Shown: positions 30,317 through 41,687 of the stretch, piece after piece
How positions within the stretch are numbered: position 1 is the first letter of the stretch
Layout of the letters: the number at the start of each line of letters is the position of its first letter
Program-made: the position numbers and the translations under genes
The notes under the pieces: generated by a model
Seen by the model: only the letters and a program-made list of their open reading frames with translations
Database searches by the model: none
Told to the model about the DNA's origin: nothing
From: Sacculina carcini
Taxonomy: Eukaryota; Arthropoda; Thecostraca; Sacculinidae
Direction of reading: 5' to 3'
DNA: 64,000 nucleotides
Assembly (NCBI GenBank): GCA_916048095.2
Contig: OU696573.1
Location: 7,651,806 to 7,715,805 of the forward strand

Positions 30317-31086
30317 ATTATGAGTCATTTCCGAGTGCGCGTCCCGGAAATCGTCCATTCACCATTTCTCAGTTCAATGTCATTTTGTAGGAGAATACGC
30401 TAGGTTAATCCACAAGACTTAAGAAGGTGTATGAATGCCGAACCAACCTTGGCTATGGAGCAATTTATCTATGGCCAGGGTTTGTTTGGTTTAAACCATT
30501 TGGTTTTAACCATGGTTTAAACCATGGTTTAAATCAAGTGTTTTTTTTAAAAACATGTTTTTTAATTGTTTTTTTGACAGAAATGATTTTTCTCATATAG
30601 GAATGATCAAATATTTTTAGAATTAGTAAACTAGTTCATTAATGCAGTTTTAAATATTCATAAATATTACTTTTTGACATGAATCTAAGGGTTTGCACGA
30701 TATGGGAAACATTTTTATAAACATTTTTGGTGTTTGCTGGGGAAGCATTGTAGGTGATATTTATGAGAAATCCTAAATTTTTACGACAAAACATTTGAGT
30801 TTCTATGAAAAACACTCTTTTTAGAAACCTCTGAGTTAAAAAAAACTGTGTTTACTCTGAAAACAAACATGAACCAGCTTACATGGACAAAACTTGCAGA
30901 GCAATTTGAACAAATTCAAGGCCAAAGTAAATGAAATGCTACTGAAAGAGCGGAATTGACTGTTGAGTCTTATTAATTGTATATTTATTCATATTTATTG
31001 TTATTTATTCATGCTTATTGTTATTTGTTTTCTATTTATTTATATTTATTCCTATTTTACTCTCTATTTATTACTATTTATTATTG

Positions 31087-31390
31087 GTTGTTGTTATTTA
31101 TTAAATTATACTTTTACTCAGTGTTGGCTGTTGTTGTTTATTGAATCATATTTATTGTTGTTGCTGTTTATTGAGTCATATTTATTGTTGTTGTTGTTTA
31201 TTGAATCATATTTATTGTTGTTGCTGTTTATTGAATCATATTTATTGTTGTTGTTGTTTATTGAATCATATTTATTGGTGTTATTGTTTATTGAATCATA
31301 TTTATTTGTGTTGTTGTTACTTATTGAATCATATTTATATTTATTGTTGGATGTTTCTTTTTTGAATCATATGTATTGTTCTTGATTGTT
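31087..31390. repeat. Minisatellite, ~33-bp unit
   Basis: Seven or more units of (GTT)n TTATTGAATCATATTTATT. It produces artificial long frames (repeated IESYLLLLLF) that are not a gene. Confidence 0.9.
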
Positions 31391-31559
31391 ATTTATTACT
31401 TATTTATTAATATTTATTATTATTTATTGATGGCTGTTTTTTAATGAATCACATAGTTATTGTTGATTGTTATTATTTATTGAGGAACGTGGGCGGAGTG
31501 ACATTATGGATTGTTATCGGATGATGGTTTATTATTTATTGTTATTTATTTATTATTTT

Positions 31560-31715
31560 CTTTCCAACTCTCTTTCTAGACTTATTTCTCTTCGAACTCT
31601 CTTTCTCTCTTAATCTTTTGGGCGCTTCCGGTACATGGGGCCACCTTAGGGTGGTAATAGTGCTTGCACTCTTCCCATGCTACTGGATTTGCCTGTAATT
31701 AATAATAATAATAAC
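31560..31715 (+). mobile_element. 3' tail of a SINE or LINE ending in (AAT)n
   Basis: GGGCGCTTCCGGTACATGG...GCTACTGGATTTGCC, then TGTAATTAATAATAATAATAACG. The unique block followed by an AAT tail is the form of an animal non-LTR retroelement 3' end. The parent is unknown. Confidence 0.5.
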
Positions 31716-32076
31716 GATTTTTAGTCACTAGGTTTTCATAAATAAGGCCACTGGGTATTTTGATTTGGACTTTGCAAACATATGTGGGTGTTAAAAATCG
31801 ACTGTTTTCGCAATTGGAAGCGGTTTAAAACTTCATTTGCCTATAGATGCCACAAGGTGAAATTCAAGATCCTGTGTGTACATTTTTATGATTTTCTTTT
31901 TTTTTCTTTTTTAAATATATAAAAAAGTCTTGGTAAGTGGTACTAAAATATGTTTAACTATATACTAAATAGCATGGTACAATCCTTTTTTGATTTGTGT
32001 GTGCAAAGTGTAAAAAACAAATAAACCAAAAAACATGTTTTTTTTTAAACGGGTTTTTTCAAACCCTGGCTATGTC

Positions 32077-32582
32077 TATGGAACATCTTTGTCGAAAGCA
32101 CATGAACGAAACGGAAGCGATAACTCGGAAATGGCCGAGAATGTTCGCTGCAGAAAACGAGAAATGTCGAGTAGATATTACAGTCTAGATTGTCGCACAT
32201 ACTTGCTGTGTCGGTTGCGATGAATCACGTATGAGTTAGTTTTATGAAGTGAATACAATAAGAACGTTAGGAATGCGCGGAGCAATGGGACAATGCCCGA
32301 GACAAACTGTGACAAGTTGTAGCCTAGATCTAGTGGAGACATGCACCCTAGATATGTTTTAATGTATACTGTGTTCAGCAGACTCATGTGTACTGTGTTC
32401 AGCAGACTCATGTATACGCCTCTGAACATTTGTGTTCAACATATCAGAATCGAGAACGAAATTGGACCGCATCGTATTTTAAAAAGTGCGGTGTACTCTG
32501 TATACGACAAAACCTCAAAGCGCCCACCCCTCCTTTGATGAGAAGTGCTCTCTCATTTATGTGCTGATGGATGTAGGAATCA
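32077..32582. other. Non-coding stretch with a small tandem repeat at 32365-32412
   Basis: GTGTTCAGCAGACTCATGT is present twice in tandem. No gene seen. Confidence 0.5.
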
Positions 32583-34555
32583 AGATGAGTAGTAGTAGTT
32601 ATAGTAGTAGTAGTTTATTGCCATACAACATTGAACAATAACAAATTAAACATATCAGAAAAGCCTGGCACAGTCTGTTAATCCATATATAGCGGGCTTC
32701 TCAACAGACACTCAAATATATACATAAATACACAAACACACATACACAACTATACCACACGCAACATACAAGATACACATACACAATAATACAATACATA
32801 TACACATACAATACATATACAGTATACACAAATATACACACAGTATACACATTCACCCACCCACACACTCGATCACACACACACCCACATACCTACACAT
32901 ATACAGTGCTTCACACACAACACACGCCCATGAACGCGCGCTCACACCTACATACTCCAACACACACCCGCTTACACGCTCATGTGCATACGCTCGTACA
33001 CGCACGCTTTCATGAGTATACATTCACATACTTACATAGGGACATTAATTATAAAGTGGAAGCATATATTTCAGATGTAGTAAACCAGATACGTATTATC
33101 CCTGAACTGAAAAGCAATCAAATACACTTGCCAGTTATTACCCAATTAACGAAGTATGTATAAATAAGTTTTAAAATGTGTTTATTAGGAAATATTTTCT
33201 AAGGGGTTTTCTGAATAAGTGAATATTACAATTCAATAAATACTTTAATTCGTTTGGCAAGCTGTAGAACAGTTCAGGACCATAACTCACCACACTCACC
33301 ATAACGTTGTTCTAAACCTCGGAAGGCTTTTTAACTTGCTACTCTTAGTATTACAGACGTGCTCATTGAGTTGAAAAACAGAGGAACGTCCAATTGATTT
33401 GTATATAAGTAGGATCGTACAATTTATGTATTGCACATAACTGGAGGATTTCCCTGTCAATGAAGATGCTCTGTGTAGAGTCAAACTTCTTTTTGTCGAA
33501 AATATAACGTAAGATATTTTTGGGCAAATTTAATTTGAATTAGGAAGGAATGATATGTGCTTGCCCATATTGAAACACAATATGTAAGATGGGGTGAATT
33601 TGTGTAATATACAGACATTTTCGCTACCTCTGTCCAACTCGCTAAAGAACGTCAGTGATTTTTACAAGTTTTGCACAAACGTCGTTAATACGAGTCATTT
33701 TACTATTACTCGTATTACTCGTATTGTCATTCCAGTGCAAGTTCTCAGCAATCATCACACTAAGGAACCTGGTGGAATGACATTGTCTCAATTGCGCACT
33801 GTCCAGTAAAATTTTCGGGAAATTATGTTTTACACACCTGTTCTGAAATATTATACAGCAAACCATTTTAGTGTTGATCATTAAATCATTAGCTTCGACC
33901 CAATTACATATGTTTTTCAATTCACAGTATATTGCATGGTACAAATCACAAACATTATCCCCATCAAACAATAAGGTTGTATCATCGGCATATATATTAA
34001 AATGGGTTCTAGAGCTAGAATTTACAATGTCATTAATATAAATTAAAAAGAGAATGTGACCCAGGACAGAGCCCTGGGGTACCCCATCACTTATTTCCCC
34101 GACAGAGGAGTAGCGCTTGTTACAATACATTGTCTGTTTTCTACTACTCAAATATTTTTCAAACAGTTTCAGAGCAACACCCCAAATTCCCAAGGAATTT
34201 AATTTATACATTAATTTTGAGTGATTGATTTCATCAAAAGCCTAGGAAAAATCTATAAATAATCCAGTCGCAAGACGTTTCCTCTCTAAGCATTTATACA
34301 CCTCATTTACGAATTCTAGAATAGCTAACTCCGTAGAGCGGCCACATCTAAACAAAACTGTTGCTTGATTGATAACCCATTATTTTATAGATATGAATTC
34401 AGTCTGAATCATATAACCTTTTCAAAGACCTTATTGAGTGATGGGAGCATTGCTATTGGTCTAGAATTATTCACCTCCCGTTTATCTCCAGATTTAAAAA
34501 TGGAGATATCATTTGCTTGGTTGAGCTGTTTCGGATGAAACCATGTAGACAACGT
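32583..34555 (-). mobile_element. 5'-truncated CR1-like LINE
   Basis: On the minus strand the element ends in GGCAATAAACTACTACTACTA, a CR1/Jockey-type 3' end with a (CTA)n tail (plus-strand 32587-32625). Its 3' UTR (about 32690-33020) is a long CA/TG-rich tract like that of the LINE at 1064-5662. RT sequence runs from about 33642 to 34555, where similarity stops (5' truncation near FHPKQLNQANDIS). Confidence 0.85.
33642..34555 (-). pseudogene. Reverse transcriptase remnant of the CR1-like LINE
   Basis: From 34555 downward: IFKSGDKREVNNSRPIAMLP (fingers), a broken middle with stops, then from 34211 a 189-codon open piece with YLSSRKQT, GVPQGSVLG, IYADDTTLLF (catalytic YADD) and the ADNDLM/NTKM region. 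Endonuclease and ORF1 are missing. Related to, but clearly distinct from, the LINE at 2373-5330. Confidence 0.85.
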
Positions 34556-35099
34556 CAAATTAATCCATTAATGCCCAAAGTTAACCAAAATAGGTAGATG
34601 AGTGATTTTCACAGGAACTCCTATTTATGGCACACTCAACATGTGTAGTAAATTTCACCAAAAAATATTTAATAGTTTTTAAGATATGAGCTGTCCAGTT
34701 TTCTGGACGCTGGGCACCTAACAGTAACAGTATTCCATTATATGAGAAGAAAACACTTTCAGCATATACGATCCATTTTGATTTTCACGATGGGGGCTCA
34801 GGGGGTAAGGATAAAGTAGGGCTTGGCGAAACATGAGGATTTACACTCGAACGCTGACATGACATTAAAATAGGGGACTGGAGCACACTGATTCAGTGCT
34901 CGGACTTGAACCATAATTGAAGGACATATATTGAACGAAACGAGGTGAATACCATATGATAGAACATATAACGGCACATTGACACACATGCAAACGTTAT
35001 TACAGTAACAAATACTTAATTACAGGAAGACAGATAATATTACTGTAGGCAATAAAGCTTCATTTACAGTGGTAAGAAATAGTTATGTTCATGATTATG
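34556..35099. other. Non-coding stretch
   Basis: A short perfect hairpin GTCCAG-TTTT-CTGGAC lies near 34692-34707. A G-rich patch at 34790-34825 may belong to the MITE whose right end is at 35177. No gene. Confidence 0.4.
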
Positions 35100-35177
35100 A
35101 TTTGGGGGGGGGGCTTAGGGGGCTTGACATATTTCTTTGGGGCTGTAACCCCCATGAAACCCCTGGCGCCGCCACTG
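35100..35177. mobile_element. Right end of a hAT-like MITE
   Basis: Reverse complement of the end reads CAGTGGCGGCGCCAGGGG, the same terminus type as the element at 14948-15438. Inner GGGGTTTCATGGGGG and AAGCCCCC blocks are typical. The left end is not recognised. Confidence 0.55.
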
Positions 35178-35841
35178 CACATTATATATACAGCACCAAT
35201 ATAATAGAGGTGCGACTTCGGGAAATTGATATTTCGAGCAGCCCCTCGGTCTCCTAGAGACTTACGATACGTTTTTACGCTATTTTAGAATAAATTTCAA
35301 TAGCATGTGTGAGTCAACGGGGCAACACTCGGGCCGCCCCGGCCTGGGGTGCTGGGGGTGGGTGTTACGGTTCTGCCAGGACTATCATATTTACGACTCC
35401 AATACAACCCATTGTTTGGATATTTAGCATATCCACTAAACATGAATCCTCCAAGCATTACTAAAATATATTCTGCTGTCATATTCAGCGATCTATTTTG
35501 TTGGACTGCATACAAATTTGTCTGTGCAACAAGGTTTCAATGAACTTTTGATCTAATACAATCTGAATATCTCACTATGTAGCAGTTGATACGCCGTCAT
35601 CAGTAAGAACAGAGCTATGGTTCATTGCTGTATATAAGAAATTCAGGACAATATGGATGAACATCATATTTCATATTCATCTTCAAAAATCAACACAGAA
35701 GAAGTTATCGATTTGCTGAGTCCTTTTTTTGTTTGTTACAATACATATCAATTGATCAGTAGAAACCCTAAATTATTTCAATTATCAAAAAATAAAAGTA
35801 TTAGTTCATTTATATTATACGTAAACTTGTAATGATCAAGA

Positions 35842-35847
<6 letters not shown>
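35178..35847. other. Non-coding flank before the tandem array; GC-rich patch at 35318-35365
   Basis: No gene. The patch GGCCGCCCCGGCCTGGGG stands out against AT-rich DNA; origin unknown. Confidence 0.4.

Positions 35848-35911
<64 letters not shown>
35848..35911. repeat. (TA)n tract at the left edge of the array
   Basis: About 30 TA units, an expansion of the short TATATATA that starts every other A unit. Confidence 0.95.
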
Positions 35912-35917
<6 letters not shown>

Positions 35918-38900
35918 GATCCTCTGTGTGTCTGTCTGTGTGTGTGTGTGTGTGTGTCCCACCCTCCTTGGTGCATTTTCTATCAGCTAATACTCGGCCA
36001 CCACTTGGCGTTCCCGCTAACAATATATACCATCACGTTGGAAATTTTCTTGTCTACACTTTAGATGAAATTTTAAACTTTAAAAATGAATCTAAAAAAC
36101 GTTATAGCGGTGAAAAGACAAAATGAACCCTGAATAATGCGAAAATTTTGGTCAATATTCTGAAGACTACTCTTCCTAAACCAGCAATGGTACAACTATA
36201 CAAATTATACCACTATGTGTACCATTTTGTGTTCTACTCAACAAACTATAATTTATACCCAAAAATTGAATATAAAACATGTAAAATGTGAAAAAATAAA
36301 TCTACATTCAAAATTGTATTTAAACTCCACGCGTCCAATTTTCTATACTTTTTTCTCTACTTCTCAAAAACTAATCATGACACATCTAAATAAATAATAC
36401 CATCATACTGGGAATTTTTTTCTAAAACACGGTTTTAGTTTTCATTTGTTAACCATTTGTTTTCTACAACACGGTAAAAAATTTAATTTTCCAAAGTATA
36501 TTAAAAAAAGCTACGGCGGTGTGAAGTGAAAATGACAAAAAGGCAAAAAGGCAAAATTAGCACAAAAAACGTGAATATTTTGGTCAATATTCCGCTATCT
36601 ATTCCTCATAAACCAGCAATGGTACAGCTATAAAAATTATACTATTGTATAGATAATTTAGTGTTCTACAAGAAAAGTTATAATTTATACCCACAAATGA
36701 TACACAAAACGTGTAAAATTGGCAAAATTCTCAAATACATCCAAAATTACACTTGAACACCGGGTGATTAAAATTAATTCATTTTTCTACTATTTCTCAG
36801 TAACTATTTGTTATACGTAAAAATAAATTATACCATCGTGCTATAAATCTTGTTTTCTACAATACAGTACAATATAATTTTTAATTTTCCAAAGTATATC
36901 TGAAGGAAGTTACGGCGGTGTAAAGTCAAAATGTCATGTTGCCAATTTGACAGCTATTATGCGCACTGGCGATTACACATGAATATACACTGATTTAATT
37001 TCACTGAAGTCCAATCACAATTTACGCACTTGCGATTACACAGGAATATACTACTGTGTAGATAATTTTGTGTTCTACAAGAAAAGATATAATGTATACC
37101 CACAAATGATACAAAAACGTAAAATTGGCAAAATTCTCAAATACATCCAAAATTACACTTGAACACCGGGCGACTAAAATTAATTCATTTTTCTACTATT
37201 TCTCAGTAACTATTTGTTATACATAAAAATAAATTATACCATCGTGCTAGAAATCTTGTTTTCTACAATACGGTATAATTTGTAATTTTCCAAAGTGTAT
37301 CTGAAGGAAGTTAACGGCGGTGTAAAGCCAAAAGCACATATTGCCAATTTGACAGCTATTATGCGCACTTTATTACACAGGAATATACACCGATTAAATT
37401 TCACTGAAGCCCAATCACAATTAAGAATTCACATTTATTGTCCTCAATATTTACACATGAATTGTTCCGCCCGACGGGCGGGTAAAATACTACTGGGAAC
37501 AAAGTTAACTACTGAATTTTACTGTATAATTTAATTGGTTTAATTTCAAGTTGCATAAGCTTAAGTTGCATAAGGATATGGGTTGTAATATCATGCAATG
37601 CCAACTATATGAATATGCTGTTTTAGCGGACGCATAAATCTGGAATTATAGAGATGACAGAAAGTTTCATTGTTTTGATAGCGTTACACTTCTGAATTAC
37701 TACACACGAAGGACGGGTGTGAATTTGAGTAGTGTTGAGGGAAAAACATCGTCAATAATTAAAACAAGAATTTACAAATTTGACTTTTTCTGTTGGTCGT
37801 TTTTCATCAATTTTCTTTGTGTTTGTTTCGTGTTTGAGTTCTGAATTATTCCGCACGACGGGCAGCTTTAAATATGAGGCGGGTTGTGGAAAAACATGTT
37901 TTCTAAATTGAAACATACATTTCACACTTAGACTTTTATATTGGCTAAAACTTCCCTATGGGTGTTTTTCTTTTTCAATTTTCACTAATTTTTTTATGAA
38001 TTGAATATTAATTATATTTTATGAACTGTTCCGCACGACGGGCGGGCTTAAATGTATCTATAAAGAGTGGGTTTAAATGATAGCGAGGTATATGATATTT
38101 TGCTAGCAGTAAATATTCTAGCGATAAAAGTAGAATAGCTCTTAAGCAAATGAGTTTGTAGAATGATGTGAACCTTTAAATATATTTTGCGATCTGATGA
38201 TATATGTATTAGGAATAATACGTAGCAGAATATAGATTGCATAATATAATATCGGCTGTAGTATCAAGGGCTGTAATATCGGTGTAGTCCAAAAAATAAC
38301 AACTGTATGAAAATAATGCATTAGTGGAAGCATTAACCGGGAATTATGAGATAATATGGTAATGGTGTATAATTATATCGCATTATGCAACAAATGTGAA
38401 TTTAGCTGCCTTACAGTTTGGTTCCGATACTATATTGGCGGGTTGAGAGATACGTATTGGTGGGCCGCGTGTTTGGGACCCCTGGGGTAGATAATCTCAG
38501 TCTTCTGATTACAAATTATGATCGCATCAGTATATTTTGTGATCACAAACTATTAAGTTAAATCACATCAGACTAGACTGAGTGCGGTCAAGATTGGATG
38601 GTTGGGTTGGGTTGGGTAGGTTTGACTCAGGTTATATTGGGTTTTAATGATAGCGGAAAATATATAAATTTTAGCAATAAATATTATAGCGGTAAAAGTA
38701 AAATAGTACTTGAGCAAATGATATTGGGGAATGATGTTAAGTAATAAATATAGTTTGGAAACATTCTGATGAAAAGATTTCATCATCTTTCATTGTTTGT
38801 TTCGTGTTTGTGTTCTGAATTATACCACACGACGGGCAGATTTATATATCAGGCGGGTTGAGGGATAATATTTGTCAAAATAAGAACAAAAATATTCACA

Positions 38901-38973
38901 TTTATACTTTTCTATTGGTTAAGATATTTATAGGTTACATTTTTTGGTTTTCAATTTGTATTCATTATATTTT

Positions 38974-40358
38974 TGATTGATTTGATTAACTCCTCGTTTC
39001 TACACGGTATTTTTCTTGCCTCCAAGCATGCATCTATAACGCCTATTCTTAAGAAACCTTGTCTTGATCCTACTCTACCATGTAATTATCGACCCATCTC
39101 GATCATATCTCTCCCTTCGAAACTCCTTGAATCAGCCATCTTGGATCAACTCCGTCCAGTTATACAATCTGCTCTTGACTCTCATCAATCTGGTTTCGTT
39201 TCAAACCACTCTACTGAAACCCTGCTACTATCACTTGTCACCGATATTTTCTCACATTTCTCATATGGCAAGTCTGTTATTATCATTTCGCTAGACTTCT
39301 CTTCTGCTTTTGACCTTGTAGACCATTCCATCTTAAGTCAAGATCTCGCTCATGCTGGTCTTTCCTCTAGTGCATATTCTCTTCTTACATCTTACCTCAC
39401 TAACCGATCTTACTCAGTCCAATGCAACTCAACTACCTCATCGTCTGTCCTTCTCACATCTGGAGTGCCACAAGGCTCGCTCCTTGGTCCTCTCCTCTTC
39501 AATCTCTATATCTAATCCTTATGCTTAATCTTGCGCCGCTATCCTATTGCGTACCATATTTATGCTGACGACGTCCAAATATTCTTTCCCCTCACTTTAT
39601 CTTCCTCATGTCTAGTTTCTGAACTTCTTAATGATATATCTTCTTGGGCTGCCTCAAGGAAACTTGTCCTGAATCATTCAAAGACTGAATACCTTGTATT
39701 TCACCCTCCTAGACTCACCCCTCACAATATTAATCTTCCTCTTGCCTCCCAGATTCGCAACTTGGGAGTTATATTCGATCCATCACTTTGCTTCTCAAGT
39801 CATTTCTCTCAGCTCACTCGCTCTTGCCGTTTTATCATTCGCCAATTTTATCCTATCCGTTTTTTCATTGATGAAGCATCTGCCACCCTATTAGTCAATT
39901 TCTACATCCTCTCAAAAATTGATTACTGCAACTCTCTCTTCTTTCATCTTCCTTTTAAATCTATCCGCCAACTTCAATCTGTGATTAATTTAGCATGTCG
40001 ATTTGTTCTGCGACTTCCTCCTAAAACTCCTACATCATCCCACCTCCGGCAGCTTGGCTGGCTTCCTGCTCTTTCACGGATTCGATTCAAAATCTGCTGT
40101 TTGACATTCAAATTGATTCATTCTCAATCTTCACCATTGTATCTTCGTTCTCTTCTCATACCCAGCGTTCGCTCTGATAGTCGCCATCGTAAGCCTTTAG
40201 TTAGTCCTCCCGCTATCAATTTATCTCCCTGGTCGTCCAAATCTTATACATTTTATGCTCCTCGTATATATAACTCGCTTCCCTCACACATCCTTGAAAA
40301 AACGTCTCTCAAGTCTTTCTCTGTCGCCTTGCACAAACATCTACTTGAATCTGCTTGA
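38974..40358 (+). pseudogene. L2-like reverse transcriptase with one premature stop
   Basis: Single frame from the truncation point to 40358, broken once by TAA at 39513-39515. Motifs: NYRPISIISLPSKLLE, FSSAFDLVDHSIL, GVPQGSLLGPLLFNLYI, then YHIYADDVQIF (catalytic YADD), LNHSKTEYLVF, IRNLGVIFD, SKIDYCNSLFFHLP and QLGWLPALSRIRFKI. The endonuclease is lost by truncation. One stop in about 460 codons suggests a fairly recent insertion. Confidence 0.93.
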
Positions 40359-41015
40359 TCTAACCTACCCTGTAATCTGTTTCCGTTATCTTCCAACTCT
40401 TATCCTCATTGTGATCTAATGTGTTTGGCTGGTTGACTCACTTCGGTCTGGTAAATTGTCTGGTCAGGATAATTCCTGCTACTGGTACTGTGTAGCCCAG
40501 TACAACCAGTCTCATAGTCGAGTGGTCGGCGACTAAACCGGCTCCCCCTCTGGTTCCCACCAGTGAGGAGGGTGGCTAGACACCCAGCAGGACTAAAAAT
40601 AAAACCTGTTCAAGGGCGGAAGAGCTACTCGCTAGCCAACGGCCATCTAGCATTTATTTTTATTATTTTATATCCTATGCTTTTTTATTCTATATTCCCA
40701 TTATATATTTTCTCTCTTTCCATTATATGCTCTATTACATTACATTATTCATATATGTATATGTGTATGCATGTGTATGTGTATATATGTGCGTGTGTAT
40801 GTTTCGTGTGCATGTGTTTGTGTGTATGTGTTTGTGTGTATGTGTGTATGTATGTGTTCAATTTTGCAAGCACCCATGTACTTTCTGTCGATTTGTGCTC
40901 CATATTTTTGTCCCCATACCGCTCTGTGTCTACACTTTATTACCCTGCTCCTGCTCGCGCCTTTGTCCTCGAAAGTGCGCTATATTAAATACATGTTGTT
41001 GTTGTTGTTGTTGTT
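38974..41015 (+). mobile_element. 5'-truncated L2-like LINE inserted in array unit A0
   Basis: Comparison with intact A units shows the insertion exactly: the left junction follows CATTATATTTT and the right junction resumes ATTTTATGGATTTG, giving an ATTTT target duplication (38969-38973 and 41016-41020). The 3' UTR contains a TG-rich tract (40750-40860). The end is GCGCTATATTAAATACATG followed by (TTG)n, the usual short-repeat tail of L2/CR1-type elements. Confidence 0.92.
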
Positions 41016-41687
41016 ATTTTATGGATTTGATATGAATTTTATTGTATGAATTGTTCCGCACGACGGGCGGGTTTAAAAAAAGTGTTTTTAGTTCATTTTT
41101 TCAAATGGTTCATTTAAAAAAAAGGTTTTTTTTTAAAATAAAATTGCTCCGCGGGCAGCAACTATAGACAATAGAACGTTCAATTTCCCCTGTAGAATTA
41201 ATCCATACACAAAACCAATGGATTTGACTTCAAATATGAATTTTATTGTATGAATTGTTCCGCACGACGGGCGGGTTTAAAAAAAGTGTTTCCATTTTTT
41301 AGTTCATTTTTTCACATGGTTCATTTAAAAAAGGGTATTTTTTTAATAAAAATGCTCCGCGGGCAGCAACTATAGACAATAGAACGTTCAATTTACCTTG
41401 TAGAATTAATCCATACACAAAACCAATGGATTTGACTTCAAGATCCAGAACGGATCGTGTTCGAGTTCTGAATTATTCAGCACGACGGGCGGGTTCAAAA
41501 ATGACTCAGGCGGACTGAGGGGAAATATTTTGTCGAAATAAAAATAATTAAACTTATAATTTTAAATAGATGAATATTTTTATGAGTGAACTCTATTTCA
41601 TTTTTATTTTTCCATATTTGTTTATGAATTGAATATGAATTTCATGTTATGAATTGCTCCACACAACGGGCGGGTTTTAATGCTATA

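Larger units (their letters stand above)
30476..32068. mobile_element. Non-autonomous TIR element (1,593 bp), hAT-like, with subterminal palindromes and an inner minisatellite
   Basis: The ends CAGGGTTTG (left) and CAAACCCTG (right) are inverted. Possible 8-bp target sites TCTATGGC (30468-30475) and GCTATGTC (32069-32076) match 6/8. The left end holds stacked palindromes (GGTTTAAACC, AACCATGGTT twice) at about 30490-30530. The interior contains a minisatellite and the 3' tail of another retroelement, so it is composite. No transposase. Confidence 0.7.
35900..41687 (+). mobile_element. Array unit A0 (Helitron-like), first and most divergent copy, with an LINE insertion
   Basis: Begins in the (TA)n tract with TATATAAAAGAGATCCTCTGTG, as in all A units, and ends with the hairpin and GGGTTTTAATGCTAT at about 41687. 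Without the 2.04-kb LINE its length is near 3.7 kb. Sequence differences from the other A units are many more than between those units, so it is an older or edge copy. It holds eight copies of the CCGCACGACGGGCGG-type hairpin (about 37466, 37852, 38028, 38828, 41051, 41263, 41480, 41660). Confidence 0.75.

Noticed and set aside
30963..31385. Membrane-protein-like ORF with repeated IESYLLLLLF
   Set aside because: Translation of a minisatellite of about 33 bp; several frames stay open for the same reason.
34558..34710. piggyBac-type element suggested by TTAA and a GTCCAG/CTGGAC hairpin
   Set aside because: No matching opposite end or paired TTAA could be found.
40563..41049. Cys/Val-rich ORFs in the L2-like 3' UTR
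   Set aside because: They are translations of the TG-rich tract and the LINE 3' UTR.
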